A stretch of DNA of 15,813 nucleotides. Origin: CAZZKJ01 sp964654695 (GTDB lineage Bacteria > Krumholzibacteriota > Krumholzibacteriia > WVZY01). How positions within the stretch are numbered: position 1 is the first letter of the stretch; each line of letters opens with the position of its first letter. The position numbers and the translations under genes are program-made. Shown in pieces: positions 6,444-13,742 of this stretch. The stretch covers positions 1 to 15,813 of the forward strand of contig CAZZKJ010000053.1 of NCBI GenBank assembly GCA_964654695.1, read 5' to 3'. The notes beneath the pieces are model-generated. The model was not told where the DNA came from. It made no database searches and worked only from the letters and a program-made list of their open reading frames with translations.

Positions 6444-7819
6444 CAGTTCCCTTGCGATTCGATCTTTTTTTGGATTTCGCGCATGATCCCGCGGAGTTTT
6501 CTTTTTGTATTCATAGACGGATCTTCAATTACGCGCTCCAGCATGCCTTCCAGGATCCTTCCCACCAGGGGCCCTTCGCCGACGCCCAGCTCGGCGATCA
6601 CATCGGCGCCTCCGGCGGCCAGATCTTTTATGGTTACGGCGCTTTGCTTCTTTAGTTCCATGTCGACCCGGGCTTTCAATTCATCGAGAAAACCGAGCCT
6701 GTCTTCAAGATCCCGGGATTTGCAGTCGGCCGATCTAAGAGCAAACAGGTTATCCAGATTTTTCCGGCCGACTTTTTTTATGAAACGTCTTACGGCGCTG
6801 TCTTTCCACTCGGGCGTATAATCGAACATGTGATGTTTGATCATGCTCTCTACGTTCTCCGCCATCGATTTCGAGCAGCGCATACGCTCCATAACCCCGC
6901 GGGCCAGGCGCACGCTTTCCTGCTCGTGTTCATAGAAAACGATTCTTGCCGCGCCGGTTTTTTTGTCCGAAACGGTTTTTTTCTTGTCCACCTTGCCCAG
7001 ATCGTGCATCAGCGCGGCCCAGCGAACGGCCTGATTGCCCCTGGGTGCGCTGTCGCATGATTTAACGCTGTGCATGAAGACATCGTCGGGATGAAACTCG
7101 TTCTGTTCTACCCCCCATGTCCTTTCGATCTCCGGGAGAACAACATCGAGCGCACCGATCTCATGCAAAAGCACAAATCCCCGGCTCGGCCGGTCGCACT
7201 GTTCAAGCAGCTTGCCCATCTCCTCGCCTACCCTGTCCATGCTCAACGTGCTCAACAGCGAAACGCTGCTTTTCATCGCCTCCTTCGTGTTTTTTTCTAT
7301 CGCCAGTCCCAGTCGCGCCGCGAACCTGACCCCCCTCAGGATTCTCAAGGGATCCTCGTCGAAGGCCCGTGAAAAAACCATTCTCAGTATCTTTTTCTTG
7401 AGATCTTCTCTTCCCCCCGAAGGATCTATTATCCGGTCGTTTTTCAAGTTCCGCGCCATCGCATTGATGGTGAAGTCGCGGCGCAGGAGATCCTCTTCGA
7501 TCGTCATCTTCCAATCGCTCTCAACATCGAATTCCCGGTGCCCGGTCCCGGTTGATTTTTCTCTTCTCGGAAAAGCAATATCGATTATGTCGTCGCTTCC
7601 CGCGGGAACCAGCTTGTAAACTCCGAAAGATTTCCCAACCATCCGGCATATGCCGTGCCTCGTGAGGATTCTCTCGAAATCTTCCGGCGCTATTCCTCTG
7701 ACGACGTAATCGGCATCGACCGGGCCCTCCATACCCAGGATTTCATCGCGTACCGTACCGCCGACGATGAAAAGCTCTCCCTTCTCGAGAAGGTCTTTTT
7801 GCCAGCGTGCTTGTTTCAT
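6443..7819 (-). CDS. cca: CCA tRNA nucleotidyltransferase / poly(A) polymerase family, HD domain
   Basis: 458 residues. Class II nucleotidyltransferase that adds or repairs CCA at tRNA 3' ends, or adds poly(A) to RNA. Seen: GGTVRD (20-25), metal carboxylates D35 and D37 in VDADYV, RRDFTINAMA (113-122), DEDPLRILRGVRFAARL (154-170, nucleotide and RNA binding) and an HD phosphohydrolase domain with H250, HD at 272-273 and HH at 329-330. The ATG at 7817-7819 gives a normal N-terminus; the open frame runs about 120 codons further upstream but that part is the flippase gene in another frame. No clear Shine-Dalgarno precedes it and it starts 14 nt after the flippase stop, so it is probably translationally coupled. 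CCA-adding, A-adding and poly(A) activity cannot be told apart from these motifs. The tRNA in this window already encodes CCA, which suits a repair role. Confidence 0.93.
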   Translation of the reverse strand: MKQARWQKDLLEKGELFIVGGTVRDEILGMEGPVDADYVVRGIAPEDFERILTRHGICRMVGKSFGVYKLVPAGSDDIIDIAFPRREKSTGTGHREFDVESDWKMTIEEDLLRRDFTINAMARNLKNDRIIDPSGGREDLKKKILRMVFSRAFDEDPLRILRGVRFAARLGLAIEKNTKEAMKSSVSLLSTLSMDRVGEEMGKLLEQCDRPSRGFVLLHEIGALDVVLPEIERTWGVEQNEFHPDDVFMHSVKSCDSAPRGNQAVRWAALMHDLGKVDKKKTVSDKKTGAARIVFYEHEQESVRLARGVMERMRCSKSMAENVESMIKHHMFDYTPEWKDSAVRRFIKKVGRKNLDNLFALRSADCKSRDLEDRLGFLDELKARVDMELKKQSAVTIKDLAAGGADVIAELGVGEGPLVGRILEGMLERVIEDPSMNTKRKLRGIMREIQKKIESQGN

Positions 7820-7833
7820 AGTTATTAAAATAT

Positions 7834-8841
7834 TTATTTTCCGAGTTTTGCCGGGTGTTTCAACCACAACACGAAACCGATGACCGATGTCATGTAGGTC
7901 CCGATAAGGAGATAGGCGATCGAAAAACCGACCGCCTGGGCCTGAGCACCGGCGCGCGCCGCCTCGGGATAAATCTGCATAAAGAAAAATATTATCAGCG
8001 CGTCCCGAGTACCTATACCGGAAATCGATACCGGCAGCAGCTCGACCAGGGTAACCAGAGGCATTATTACGAACAGGTAATCGAGCGGGACCTGCGTCCT
8101 CATTATATAAGCGGTGTAACATGCCAGGCCGAATACTCCGCACCAGTATATCAGCGTTAGTATAAACGCGTAGCCCGTCGAACGCCACATACGCCCATAG
8201 ATGGTCAGAAGATCATAAAAACTGTTGAAGTTTACGGACATCTGCTCCTTGTATTTCTTCGGAAAGAGCAGGTTGAAGATGGGTTTCAAAATCTTTTTCA
8301 TGATATCGCGCCTGAGCATCGCGTATACGAGCATGAAGATGACTGCGATCGATACCGCCAGTATCCACATCGAAGGAATCTCGATCGGGCGGTTGAACCA
8401 CCTGTCTGATGCGAACAGAAGCAGGGGTATGGCGGTTGCGGCGAATAGAAGAACGACCAGAAGGTCGAGCAGACGGTCTATGAAAACGGTGATGAAACTT
8501 TCGACAAAACTTCTGCCGGTGTCCCTGCTTACATAAAAAGCCCTGAGGGCATCCCCGATCTTGCCCGGTGTTACTGCGGCGGCAAAGAAGCCTATGGTCC
8601 AAACCACCATGCTGCGCCCGATCGGATACTCGATATCCACCATCCGCATCAGGTACTGCCATCGGTATCCCCTTATTACAATAATGAAAAGGATGAAAAC
8701 CGGCAGAAGAAAACTGCGCTTCCAGTCGGCGGCTTTGAAGGTACCGGCGATGTTGTCCCAACCGACTGTTTTTATGATGAAAACGAATATTGCGAGTCCG
8801 ATGAACGGAAGCAGAAACGACAGGATTTTTCGAGCGCTCAT
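7834..8841 (-). CDS. Flippase-like integral membrane protein (LPG synthase TM-region family)
   Basis: 335 residues with about eight hydrophobic segments. It matches the UPF0104/AglD-like family that shares the membrane part of lysylphosphatidylglycerol synthase (flippase part of MprF). Typical marks are TPGKIGDALRAFYVSRDTG (91-109) and ISGIGTRDAL (273-282), counterparts of the family's PGxxGE and GGxGxRE motifs; ELLP lies at 267-270. The soluble aminoacyl-transferase domain of MprF is missing, so lipid or glycan transport, not lysyl transfer, is the likely activity; the substrate is unknown. The ATG at 8839-8841 (AAGGT 5 nt before) gives a basic N-terminus directly ahead of the first membrane helix. 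A longer frame to 8979 would add a Gly/Arg/Pro-rich stretch unlike the family. It is first gene of a pair with cca, 14 nt apart. Confidence 0.85.
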   Translation of the reverse strand: MSARKILSFLLPFIGLAIFVFIIKTVGWDNIAGTFKAADWKRSFLLPVFILFIIVIRGYRWQYLMRMVDIEYPIGRSMVVWTIGFFAAAVTPGKIGDALRAFYVSRDTGRSFVESFITVFIDRLLDLLVVLLFAATAIPLLLFASDRWFNRPIEIPSMWILAVSIAVIFMLVYAMLRRDIMKKILKPIFNLLFPKKYKEQMSVNFNSFYDLLTIYGRMWRSTGYAFILTLIYWCGVFGLACYTAYIMRTQVPLDYLFVIMPLVTLVELLPVSISGIGTRDALIIFFFMQIYPEAARAGAQAQAVGFSIAYLLIGTYMTSVIGFVLWLKHPAKLGK

Positions 8842-8981
8842 ATGACCTTGCCTGGTTGGATCTCCGGAGCGGCGACGCCCTCTTCCGGCTGCGGGCGATG
8901 CACTCATCCGGCCGCGCGGCACCCCAAGCAGCCTCGGGATACGAGACCCCGCGGGTGACGGAGCATGGTAAGTTAGCATAA

Positions 8982-9009
8982 ATTATGCGCGTACATAAAG
9001 TAATTTCAC
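8982..9009 (-). promoter_or_regulatory. Candidate promoter for the flippase-cca pair
   Basis: On the minus strand GTGAAA (4 of 6), 16 nt and CATAAT (5 of 6). It would give an untranslated leader of about 135 nt, which is GC-rich (8842-8970) and holds no gene I can support. Confidence 0.35.
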
Positions 9010-9040
9010 ATGCACGCTCGGAAACGCATGATAAAAACGC

Positions 9041-9069
9041 TTGCAAAAGCGGTTTATCTATCATATTAT
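9041..9069 (+). promoter_or_regulatory. Promoter candidate for the sat operon
   Basis: TTGCAA (9041-9046), exactly 17 nt and TATTAT (9064-9069, 5 of 6); a perfect TATAAT overlaps at 9067-9072 with a longer spacer. The -35 box lies in a small hairpin-forming sequence, CGCTT-GCAA-AAGCG. The start would be near 9076, 62 nt before the sat ATG. Confidence 0.6.
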
Positions 9070-9072
9070 AAT

Positions 9073-9100
9073 ACTTTTATGTCTTTTCTATCATAAAAGT
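9073..9100. repeat. 9-bp inverted repeat at the predicted sat transcription start
   Basis: ACTTTTATG (9073-9081) and CATAAAAGT (9092-9100) are perfect inverted copies 10 bp apart, overlapping the predicted +1. A dimeric regulator could block transcription there; an RNA hairpin in the leader is the other reading. No T-run follows, so it is not a terminator. Confidence 0.45.
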
Positions 9101-9137
9101 TATAAACACAAACTCAGCGGTGCGGAGGTTGGTATAA

Positions 9138-10298
9138 ATGATAAGGGCGCATGGGGGAAAGTTGGTAGACAGGCTTGCCGGCAAAGAAGTTAAGAAGAGC
9201 TTGATGGATAGAGCGGCGGATCTTCCCGCCCTGGTTTTGAACCGCCGTGAGATGTCCGACCTGGTTCTGATCGCGAACGGCGCGATGAGCCCCCTCGAAG
9301 GCTTCATGACCCGGGGCGAGTATGAAAGCGTTATCGACAGCATGCGGCTGCCGCTGGGACTTCCATGGAGCCTGCCGGTAACGCTGTCTGTTAAGAACGG
9401 ATCTCCATCCCTGCCGAAGCCGCCGTTCGAAGCCGCTCTCACCGACGAAAAAGGCGCGGCGCTGGGTCTTATGGAGATCGAGGAAATTTATCCCGTAGAC
9501 AAATCCCGCGAAGCCGAAAAAGTCCTCCTTACCACCGACGACGCGCACCCCGGCGTTCAATATCTAAAAACCACCGGCGGCGAATACGCCGGCGGCAAGG
9601 TCACTCTTTTCGAGCACTATATAGACGATCGTTTTTCGCGGTTTTATCTCGATCCCAAAGAGACCAGGATACTTTTTAAGACCAAGGGCTGGGACAGCGT
9701 GGTGGCCTTTCAGACACGCAACCCCATTCACAGGGCCCATGAATATTTATTGAAATGCGCGCTCGAGATGGTCGACGGCCTGCTCATTCATCCGATAATG
9801 GGCGAGACCAAGTCCGACGATATACCGGCAGACGTACGCATGGAATGCTACGAGGCCATCATGGCCCACTACTTCCCGCACGACCGCGTCGCCCTGTCGA
9901 TCTTCCCCGCGGCCATGCGCTATGCCGGTCCCAGGGAGGCTATTTTCCACGCGATACTGCGCAAGAACTTCGGATGCACGCATTTCATAGTCGGGCGCGA
10001 TCATGCTGGCGTGGGTTCGTATTACGGTACTTATGATGCGCAGAAGATCTTTTCCCAATTCGAGCCGGGCGAACTCGAAATCACGCCGATGATGTTCGAG
10101 CATTCTTTTTTCTGTAAGAAATGTGCCGGCATGGGATCGGTAAAGACATGCCCGCACGGCAAGGAAGACAAGGTTTTCTTGAGCGGAACCAAAGTGAGGG
10201 AGATGCTCGGCGCCGGAGAGAAACTGCCGTCCGAGTTCACCCGCGCCGAAGTCGCTTCAAAATTAGAGGAGTTTTATTCTACCCTGCAGAAGAAGTAG
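9138..10298 (+). CDS. sat: Sulfate adenylyltransferase (ATP sulfurylase, Sat type)
   Basis: 386 residues. Catalyses ATP + sulfate to APS + pyrophosphate (or the reverse in sulfur oxidizers). It is the single-subunit type, unrelated to CysND. Seen: the PUA-like N-domain (about 1-160) with NGAMSPLEGFM, the nucleotide-binding QTRNPIHRAH (192-201) and GRDHAGVG (286-293), and a zinc site formed by C326, C329, C338 and H340. The ATG at 9138 follows GGAGG. It lacks the APS-kinase domain fused in some Sat proteins; a separate cysC is in the same operon, so the product is probably passed to PAPS. aprAB or dsr genes, which would indicate dissimilatory sulfur metabolism, are not in the window. The next gene begins 38 nt later; a GGTTAA/TTAACC hairpin (10301-10319) lies in that gap. 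Confidence 0.97.
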   Translation: MIRAHGGKLVDRLAGKEVKKSLMDRAADLPALVLNRREMSDLVLIANGAMSPLEGFMTRGEYESVIDSMRLPLGLPWSLPVTLSVKNGSPSLPKPPFEAALTDEKGAALGLMEIEEIYPVDKSREAEKVLLTTDDAHPGVQYLKTTGGEYAGGKVTLFEHYIDDRFSRFYLDPKETRILFKTKGWDSVVAFQTRNPIHRAHEYLLKCALEMVDGLLIHPIMGETKSDDIPADVRMECYEAIMAHYFPHDRVALSIFPAAMRYAGPREAIFHAILRKNFGCTHFIVGRDHAGVGSYYGTYDAQKIFSQFEPGELEITPMMFEHSFFCKKCAGMGSVKTCPHGKEDKVFLSGTKVREMLGAGEKLPSEFTRAEVASKLEEFYSTLQKK

Positions 10299-10336
10299 CC
10301 GGTTAATCCTGCTTTAACCTCTTAAGGATGATTAAA

Positions 10337-11725
10337 ATGGCAAATAAACTGGCCGTGATCGGCCTCGATTGCTTTACCCCCCAGTTCTTGTACGGTCCAT
10401 GGCTCGACGAAATGCCGAATCTCAAGAGGCTCGTGGGCGATTCCATTCACGGCAACCTCGTGTCCACGGTTCCGCCCATCACCGTTCCCGCGTGGACGGC
10501 GATGATGACGTCGAAGGATCCGGGCATGCTCGGCTTCTACGGATTTCGCAACCGCAAGAGCCACGACTACGAGGAACTCTATTTTGCGAACTCCAACGCC
10601 GTAAAAGACAAGACCGTCTGGAACTACCTGTCGAGAAACCGCCTGCGTTCGATCATTCTCGGTGTTCCCCAGACCTATCCGCCAAAACCGCTGAACGGCA
10701 TAATGGTGTCGAGTTTTCTCACACCCAATAAGGACGTTATATACACGCATCCCGCGGACGTGGCCGCCGAGATCGACCGCGTCGCCGACGGCGATTACAT
10801 GATTGACGTCGAAAATTTCCGCACCGATGCCAAAAAGGAACTCCTGGAACAGATTTATCTCATGACCGAAAGACGTTTCAAGGTCTATAGGCATCTGGTC
10901 ACGAAGAAAGACTGGGATTTCGCCATGATGGTGGAAATGGGGCCAGACCGTATCCACCACGCGTTCTGGCGCTACTGCGATCCCACGCATCGTCTCTACG
11001 AAAAAGACAACGAATTCGAAAACGTGATTCACGATTACTATCTCTACATAGACAAGGAGATCGGAAGAACCCTCGATACGCTTCCCGCCGGCACGAGCGT
11101 GATCGTCGTTTCCGATCACGGGGCCAAGCCCATGCACGGCGGGATTTGCATAAACGAGTTCTTCATAAAGGAAGGACTGCTCAAATTAAAAGAATATCCG
11201 TCGTCGCCGGCGCGCCTGAAGCCTGCGATGATCGACTGGAAGGGCACGCGCGTATGGGGGGAGGGCGGCTATTATTCGAGGATATTCTGCAACGTCGAAG
11301 GACGAGAACCCGAGGGTATCATCCCGGCCGCAGATTTTCAGTCGTTCTTAGACGAACTCACCGCGAAGCTCGAATCCATAACCGATGAGAACGGCAACAA
11401 CATCGGCACCAAGGTGTTCAAGCCGAAGGAAGTATACAAACAGGTAAACAACATCGCCCCCGACCTGATCGTCTATCTGGGCGATCTCGACTGGCGGAGC
11501 GCCGGCAGCGTCGGCATGAACACGCTTCATATTTTCGAAAACGATACCGGCCCCGATGACGCCAACCACGCCCAGGAGGGCATCTTCCTGTGGCACGGAA
11601 GGGGCAGGGAGGCCGCGCCGCAGAGCGGCAAGATACGCAAAGTGCCCATATACGACGTGGCCCCGTCGATCCTGGATTATTTCTCCATCGATGTGCCGGG
11701 CGACATGATAGGCAGCGTAATATAA
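10337..11725 (+). CDS. Alkaline phosphatase superfamily phosphohydrolase (AP1, COG3379-like)
   Basis: 462 residues, soluble, with no signal peptide. The fold's metal ligands and nucleophile can be placed: D11 (IGLDCF), T49 (PPITVPAW) as nucleophile, D204 and H208 (GPDRIHHAFW), D260 and H261 (SDHG), H411 (NHAQEG). This is the pattern of type I phosphodiesterases/nucleotide pyrophosphatases; a Cys or Ser in the sulfatase CxPxR context is absent, so formylglycine-type sulfatase activity is unlikely. I chose the ATG at 10337 because AAGGA stands 8 nt before it; an in-frame ATG at 10328 would overlap that site. It lies between sat and cysC. The substrate is unknown; a nucleotide or sulfonucleotide is suggested only by context. 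Confidence 0.85.
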   Translation: MANKLAVIGLDCFTPQFLYGPWLDEMPNLKRLVGDSIHGNLVSTVPPITVPAWTAMMTSKDPGMLGFYGFRNRKSHDYEELYFANSNAVKDKTVWNYLSRNRLRSIILGVPQTYPPKPLNGIMVSSFLTPNKDVIYTHPADVAAEIDRVADGDYMIDVENFRTDAKKELLEQIYLMTERRFKVYRHLVTKKDWDFAMMVEMGPDRIHHAFWRYCDPTHRLYEKDNEFENVIHDYYLYIDKEIGRTLDTLPAGTSVIVVSDHGAKPMHGGICINEFFIKEGLLKLKEYPSSPARLKPAMIDWKGTRVWGEGGYYSRIFCNVEGREPEGIIPAADFQSFLDELTAKLESITDENGNNIGTKVFKPKEVYKQVNNIAPDLIVYLGDLDWRSAGSVGMNTLHIFENDTGPDDANHAQEGIFLWHGRGREAAPQSGKIRKVPIYDVAPSILDYFSIDVPGDMIGSVI

Positions 11726-11769
11726 ATAACGTTTGATCGATATCTTATCTATAAAATAAGGAGGATAAA

Positions 11770-12372
11770 ATGAAAGGCTTTACCTTGTGGTTCACCGGGC
11801 TTCCCTGCTCGGGCAAATCTACGCTCGCGGAAAAGGTCCAGGGCATACTTCTCGAAAGAGGACTCAACGTCGAGCTTCTCGACGGCGACGAGGTCAGGCT
11901 CAACCTGTGCAAGGGGCTGGGTTTTTCGAAAGAAGGCAGGGACACAAACATCAGGCGTATCGGTTACGTGTGCAAGCTCCTCAGCCGCAGCGGGGCCGTA
12001 GCCATCGCCGCCGCGATTTCGCCTTATAAAAATATACGCGACGAAGTCCGCTCGACGATCGAGAATTTCGTCGAAGTCTATGTCAAAGCGCCCATCGAAG
12101 TTCTTACCGAGCGCGACGTCAAGGGCATGTATAAAAAAGCGCTGGCAGGCGAGATAAAGAACTTCACCGGTGTCGATGATCCCTACGAAGCTCCTGAAAA
12201 CCCGGAGATACTCATCGAGTCCGACAAGGAAGAAATCGACGCCAGCGTCAACAAGATAATTCGCACGCTCGAACTGATGGGCCTTATCCCCGGCGCCGGC
12301 GCCGAAAACGATTATTCGGATGAAGAGGAAGCCAAGATCAAAGCCAGATTAAAAGACCTGGGATATATATAG
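11770..12372 (+). CDS. cysC: Adenylylsulfate kinase (APS kinase)
   Basis: 200 residues. Phosphorylates APS on the 3' hydroxyl with ATP to give PAPS, the sulfuryl donor for sulfotransferases and for one reduction route. Walker A GLPCSGKST (10-18), DGDEVR (39-44), the APS-binding LGFSKEGRDTNIRRIG (50-65), AISPYKNIRDEVR and the lid VKGMYKKALAGEIKNFTGVDDPYEAP are all present. After the core there is a tail of about 35 residues with an acidic stretch (NDYSDEEEAKIKARLKDLGYI region) that short CysC proteins often lack. The ATG follows a strong AGGAGG. The gap to the gene before is 44 nt and holds nothing else. Confidence 0.96.
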   Translation: MKGFTLWFTGLPCSGKSTLAEKVQGILLERGLNVELLDGDEVRLNLCKGLGFSKEGRDTNIRRIGYVCKLLSRSGAVAIAAAISPYKNIRDEVRSTIENFVEVYVKAPIEVLTERDVKGMYKKALAGEIKNFTGVDDPYEAPENPEILIESDKEEIDASVNKIIRTLELMGLIPGAGAENDYSDEEEAKIKARLKDLGYI

Positions 12373-12373
12373 T

Positions 12374-12403
12374 CCGTCCCGCCGACGGGCGGCCGCGCGC
12401 GGC
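12374..12403 (+). repeat. GC-only hairpins in the cysC-AP2 gap
   Basis: CCGTC (12374-12378) pairs with GACGG (12384-12388), and GCCGCGCGCGGC (12392-12403) is a perfect 12-bp palindrome. No T-run follows, so it is not a terminator. The next gene starts 20 nt later with a poor ribosome binding site, so the structure may tune expression of AP2; this is inference. Confidence 0.4.
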
Positions 12404-12422
12404 GCACTTGAAAGAAAAAAAT

Positions 12423-13742
12423 ATGGCACTCAATTTTTTCAAACGCAAACCTAAGAAGACATGCGTAATCGGCCTCGACGGCGTTCCGTGCACTCTACTC
12501 AAAAGCATGATGGAACTGGGCGTGATGCCGCGGACACGCGAGATCGTATCAATGGGGCGCATCGAGCCCATGACCGTGACGCTGCCCGAGATCTCGTCGG
12601 TGAGCTGGTCGACTTTTATGACCGGAAGGAGTCCCGGCGAACACGGCATATTCGGCTTCACGGATATAAAGGAAGGCACCTACTCGCTCCGCTTCCCTTC
12701 TTTCTCCGATCTCAAGACACCGACCATATGGGACACGCTCGGTAAAAACTCGATGAAGAGCGTCGTCATCAACCAGCCGTCCACGTACCCGGCCCGGCGT
12801 ATCCCCGGTGTTATCATTTCGGGATTCGTTGCGATCGATCTCGGGCGTTCGGTGTCGCCGCCGATGCACCTGCCTTTTTTGAACGATGCCGGTTATGAAA
12901 TAGACATCGACACGCAAAAATGCGCCGATGACCCGCCGAAGCTCTTCAACGATCTCGCAGATCTACTGGACAAACGCGAGACCGCGATGAATTACCTGTG
13001 GGACAAGGAATCGTGGAACCTGATGGAAGTTGTCGTGACCGGCACCGACAGGCTGCATCACTTCATGTTCGATGCGTACGAAGACGAGAGCCATCCCCAT
13101 CACCACGATTTTCTCGGTTACTACGGCCGTGTGGATTCGTTCATCGGACGCGTATTCGACAAATATAAAACCGATTGTCCCGACGGAAGCGGTTTTTTCA
13201 TCCTGTCCGACCACGGTTTCTGCCAAACCAAAAAGGAAGTCTATATAAACTCGGTGCTGAGAAAAGAAGGCTTCCTTAAAGTCGGGCCGGACGATAAGAA
13301 CCTCGAAGCGGTCGATGGGGCCACCAGGGCTTTCTCCCTCGATCCCGCGCGAATATACCTCAACCGCAAGGGCCGTTTCCACAGCGGCGGGGTCGAAGCC
13401 GCCGACGCGCGCGCAATCATAAAAGACATGGCCGCCGTCTTTAGCGAACTCACGATCGACGGCGAAAAAATCATCAAGTATACGTTCACCGGCGAGGAAA
13501 CATACAAAGGACCGTTCTCCTCCCAGGGGCCCGATCTGCTCCTGGTTCCCCATGACGGATTCGATCTCAAGGGCAAGGTCGGCTCCCACGAATATTCGGG
13601 CGATCGCAAACTCCAGGGTATGCACACGTGGGAAAACGCTTTCTTCTTCTCCCTCGATCCGTCGCTTCTCGAAGACGCCAACGAGCTGAACATCGTCGAT
13701 GTTGCATCAAAAATAACCGGGAGTCTCGGTGTTGAAATCTAG
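12423..13742 (+). CDS. Alkaline phosphatase superfamily phosphohydrolase (AP2, COG3379-like)
   Basis: 439 residues, soluble, with no export signal. D19 (IGLDGV), S58 (PEISSVSW) in the place of the AP1 Thr, D209 and H213 (GTDRLHHFMF), D263 and H264 (SDHG), and H401 (GMHTWE) give a complete two-metal site with a Ser nucleophile. MTGRSPGEHGIFGFTD matches the family block after the nucleophile. It resembles AP1 along most of its length (for example MTSKDPGMLGFYGF against MTGRSPGEHGIFGF), so the two are old paralogues and not recent copies. A TTG at 12408 is in frame, but the ATG at 12423 is preferred; neither has a good Shine-Dalgarno. It overlaps the next gene by 14 nt. Substrate unknown. Confidence 0.84.
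   Translation: MALNFFKRKPKKTCVIGLDGVPCTLLKSMMELGVMPRTREIVSMGRIEPMTVTLPEISSVSWSTFMTGRSPGEHGIFGFTDIKEGTYSLRFPSFSDLKTPTIWDTLGKNSMKSVVINQPSTYPARRIPGVIISGFVAIDLGRSVSPPMHLPFLNDAGYEIDIDTQKCADDPPKLFNDLADLLDKRETAMNYLWDKESWNLMEVVVTGTDRLHHFMFDAYEDESHPHHHDFLGYYGRVDSFIGRVFDKYKTDCPDGSGFFILSDHGFCQTKKEVYINSVLRKEGFLKVGPDDKNLEAVDGATRAFSLDPARIYLNRKGRFHSGGVEAADARAIIKDMAAVFSELTIDGEKIIKYTFTGEETYKGPFSSQGPDLLLVPHDGFDLKGKVGSHEYSGDRKLQGMHTWENAFFFSLDPSLLEDANELNIVDVASKITGSLGVEI

Noticed and set aside
7820..8188. N-terminal extension of the cca frame by about 120 residues
   Set aside because: The added part has no family match and is the flippase gene read in another frame.
8842..8979. N-terminal extension of the flippase-like protein
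   Set aside because: It is a Gly/Arg/Pro-rich stretch with no match to the family, and the inner ATG has its own AAGGT and the expected membrane start.
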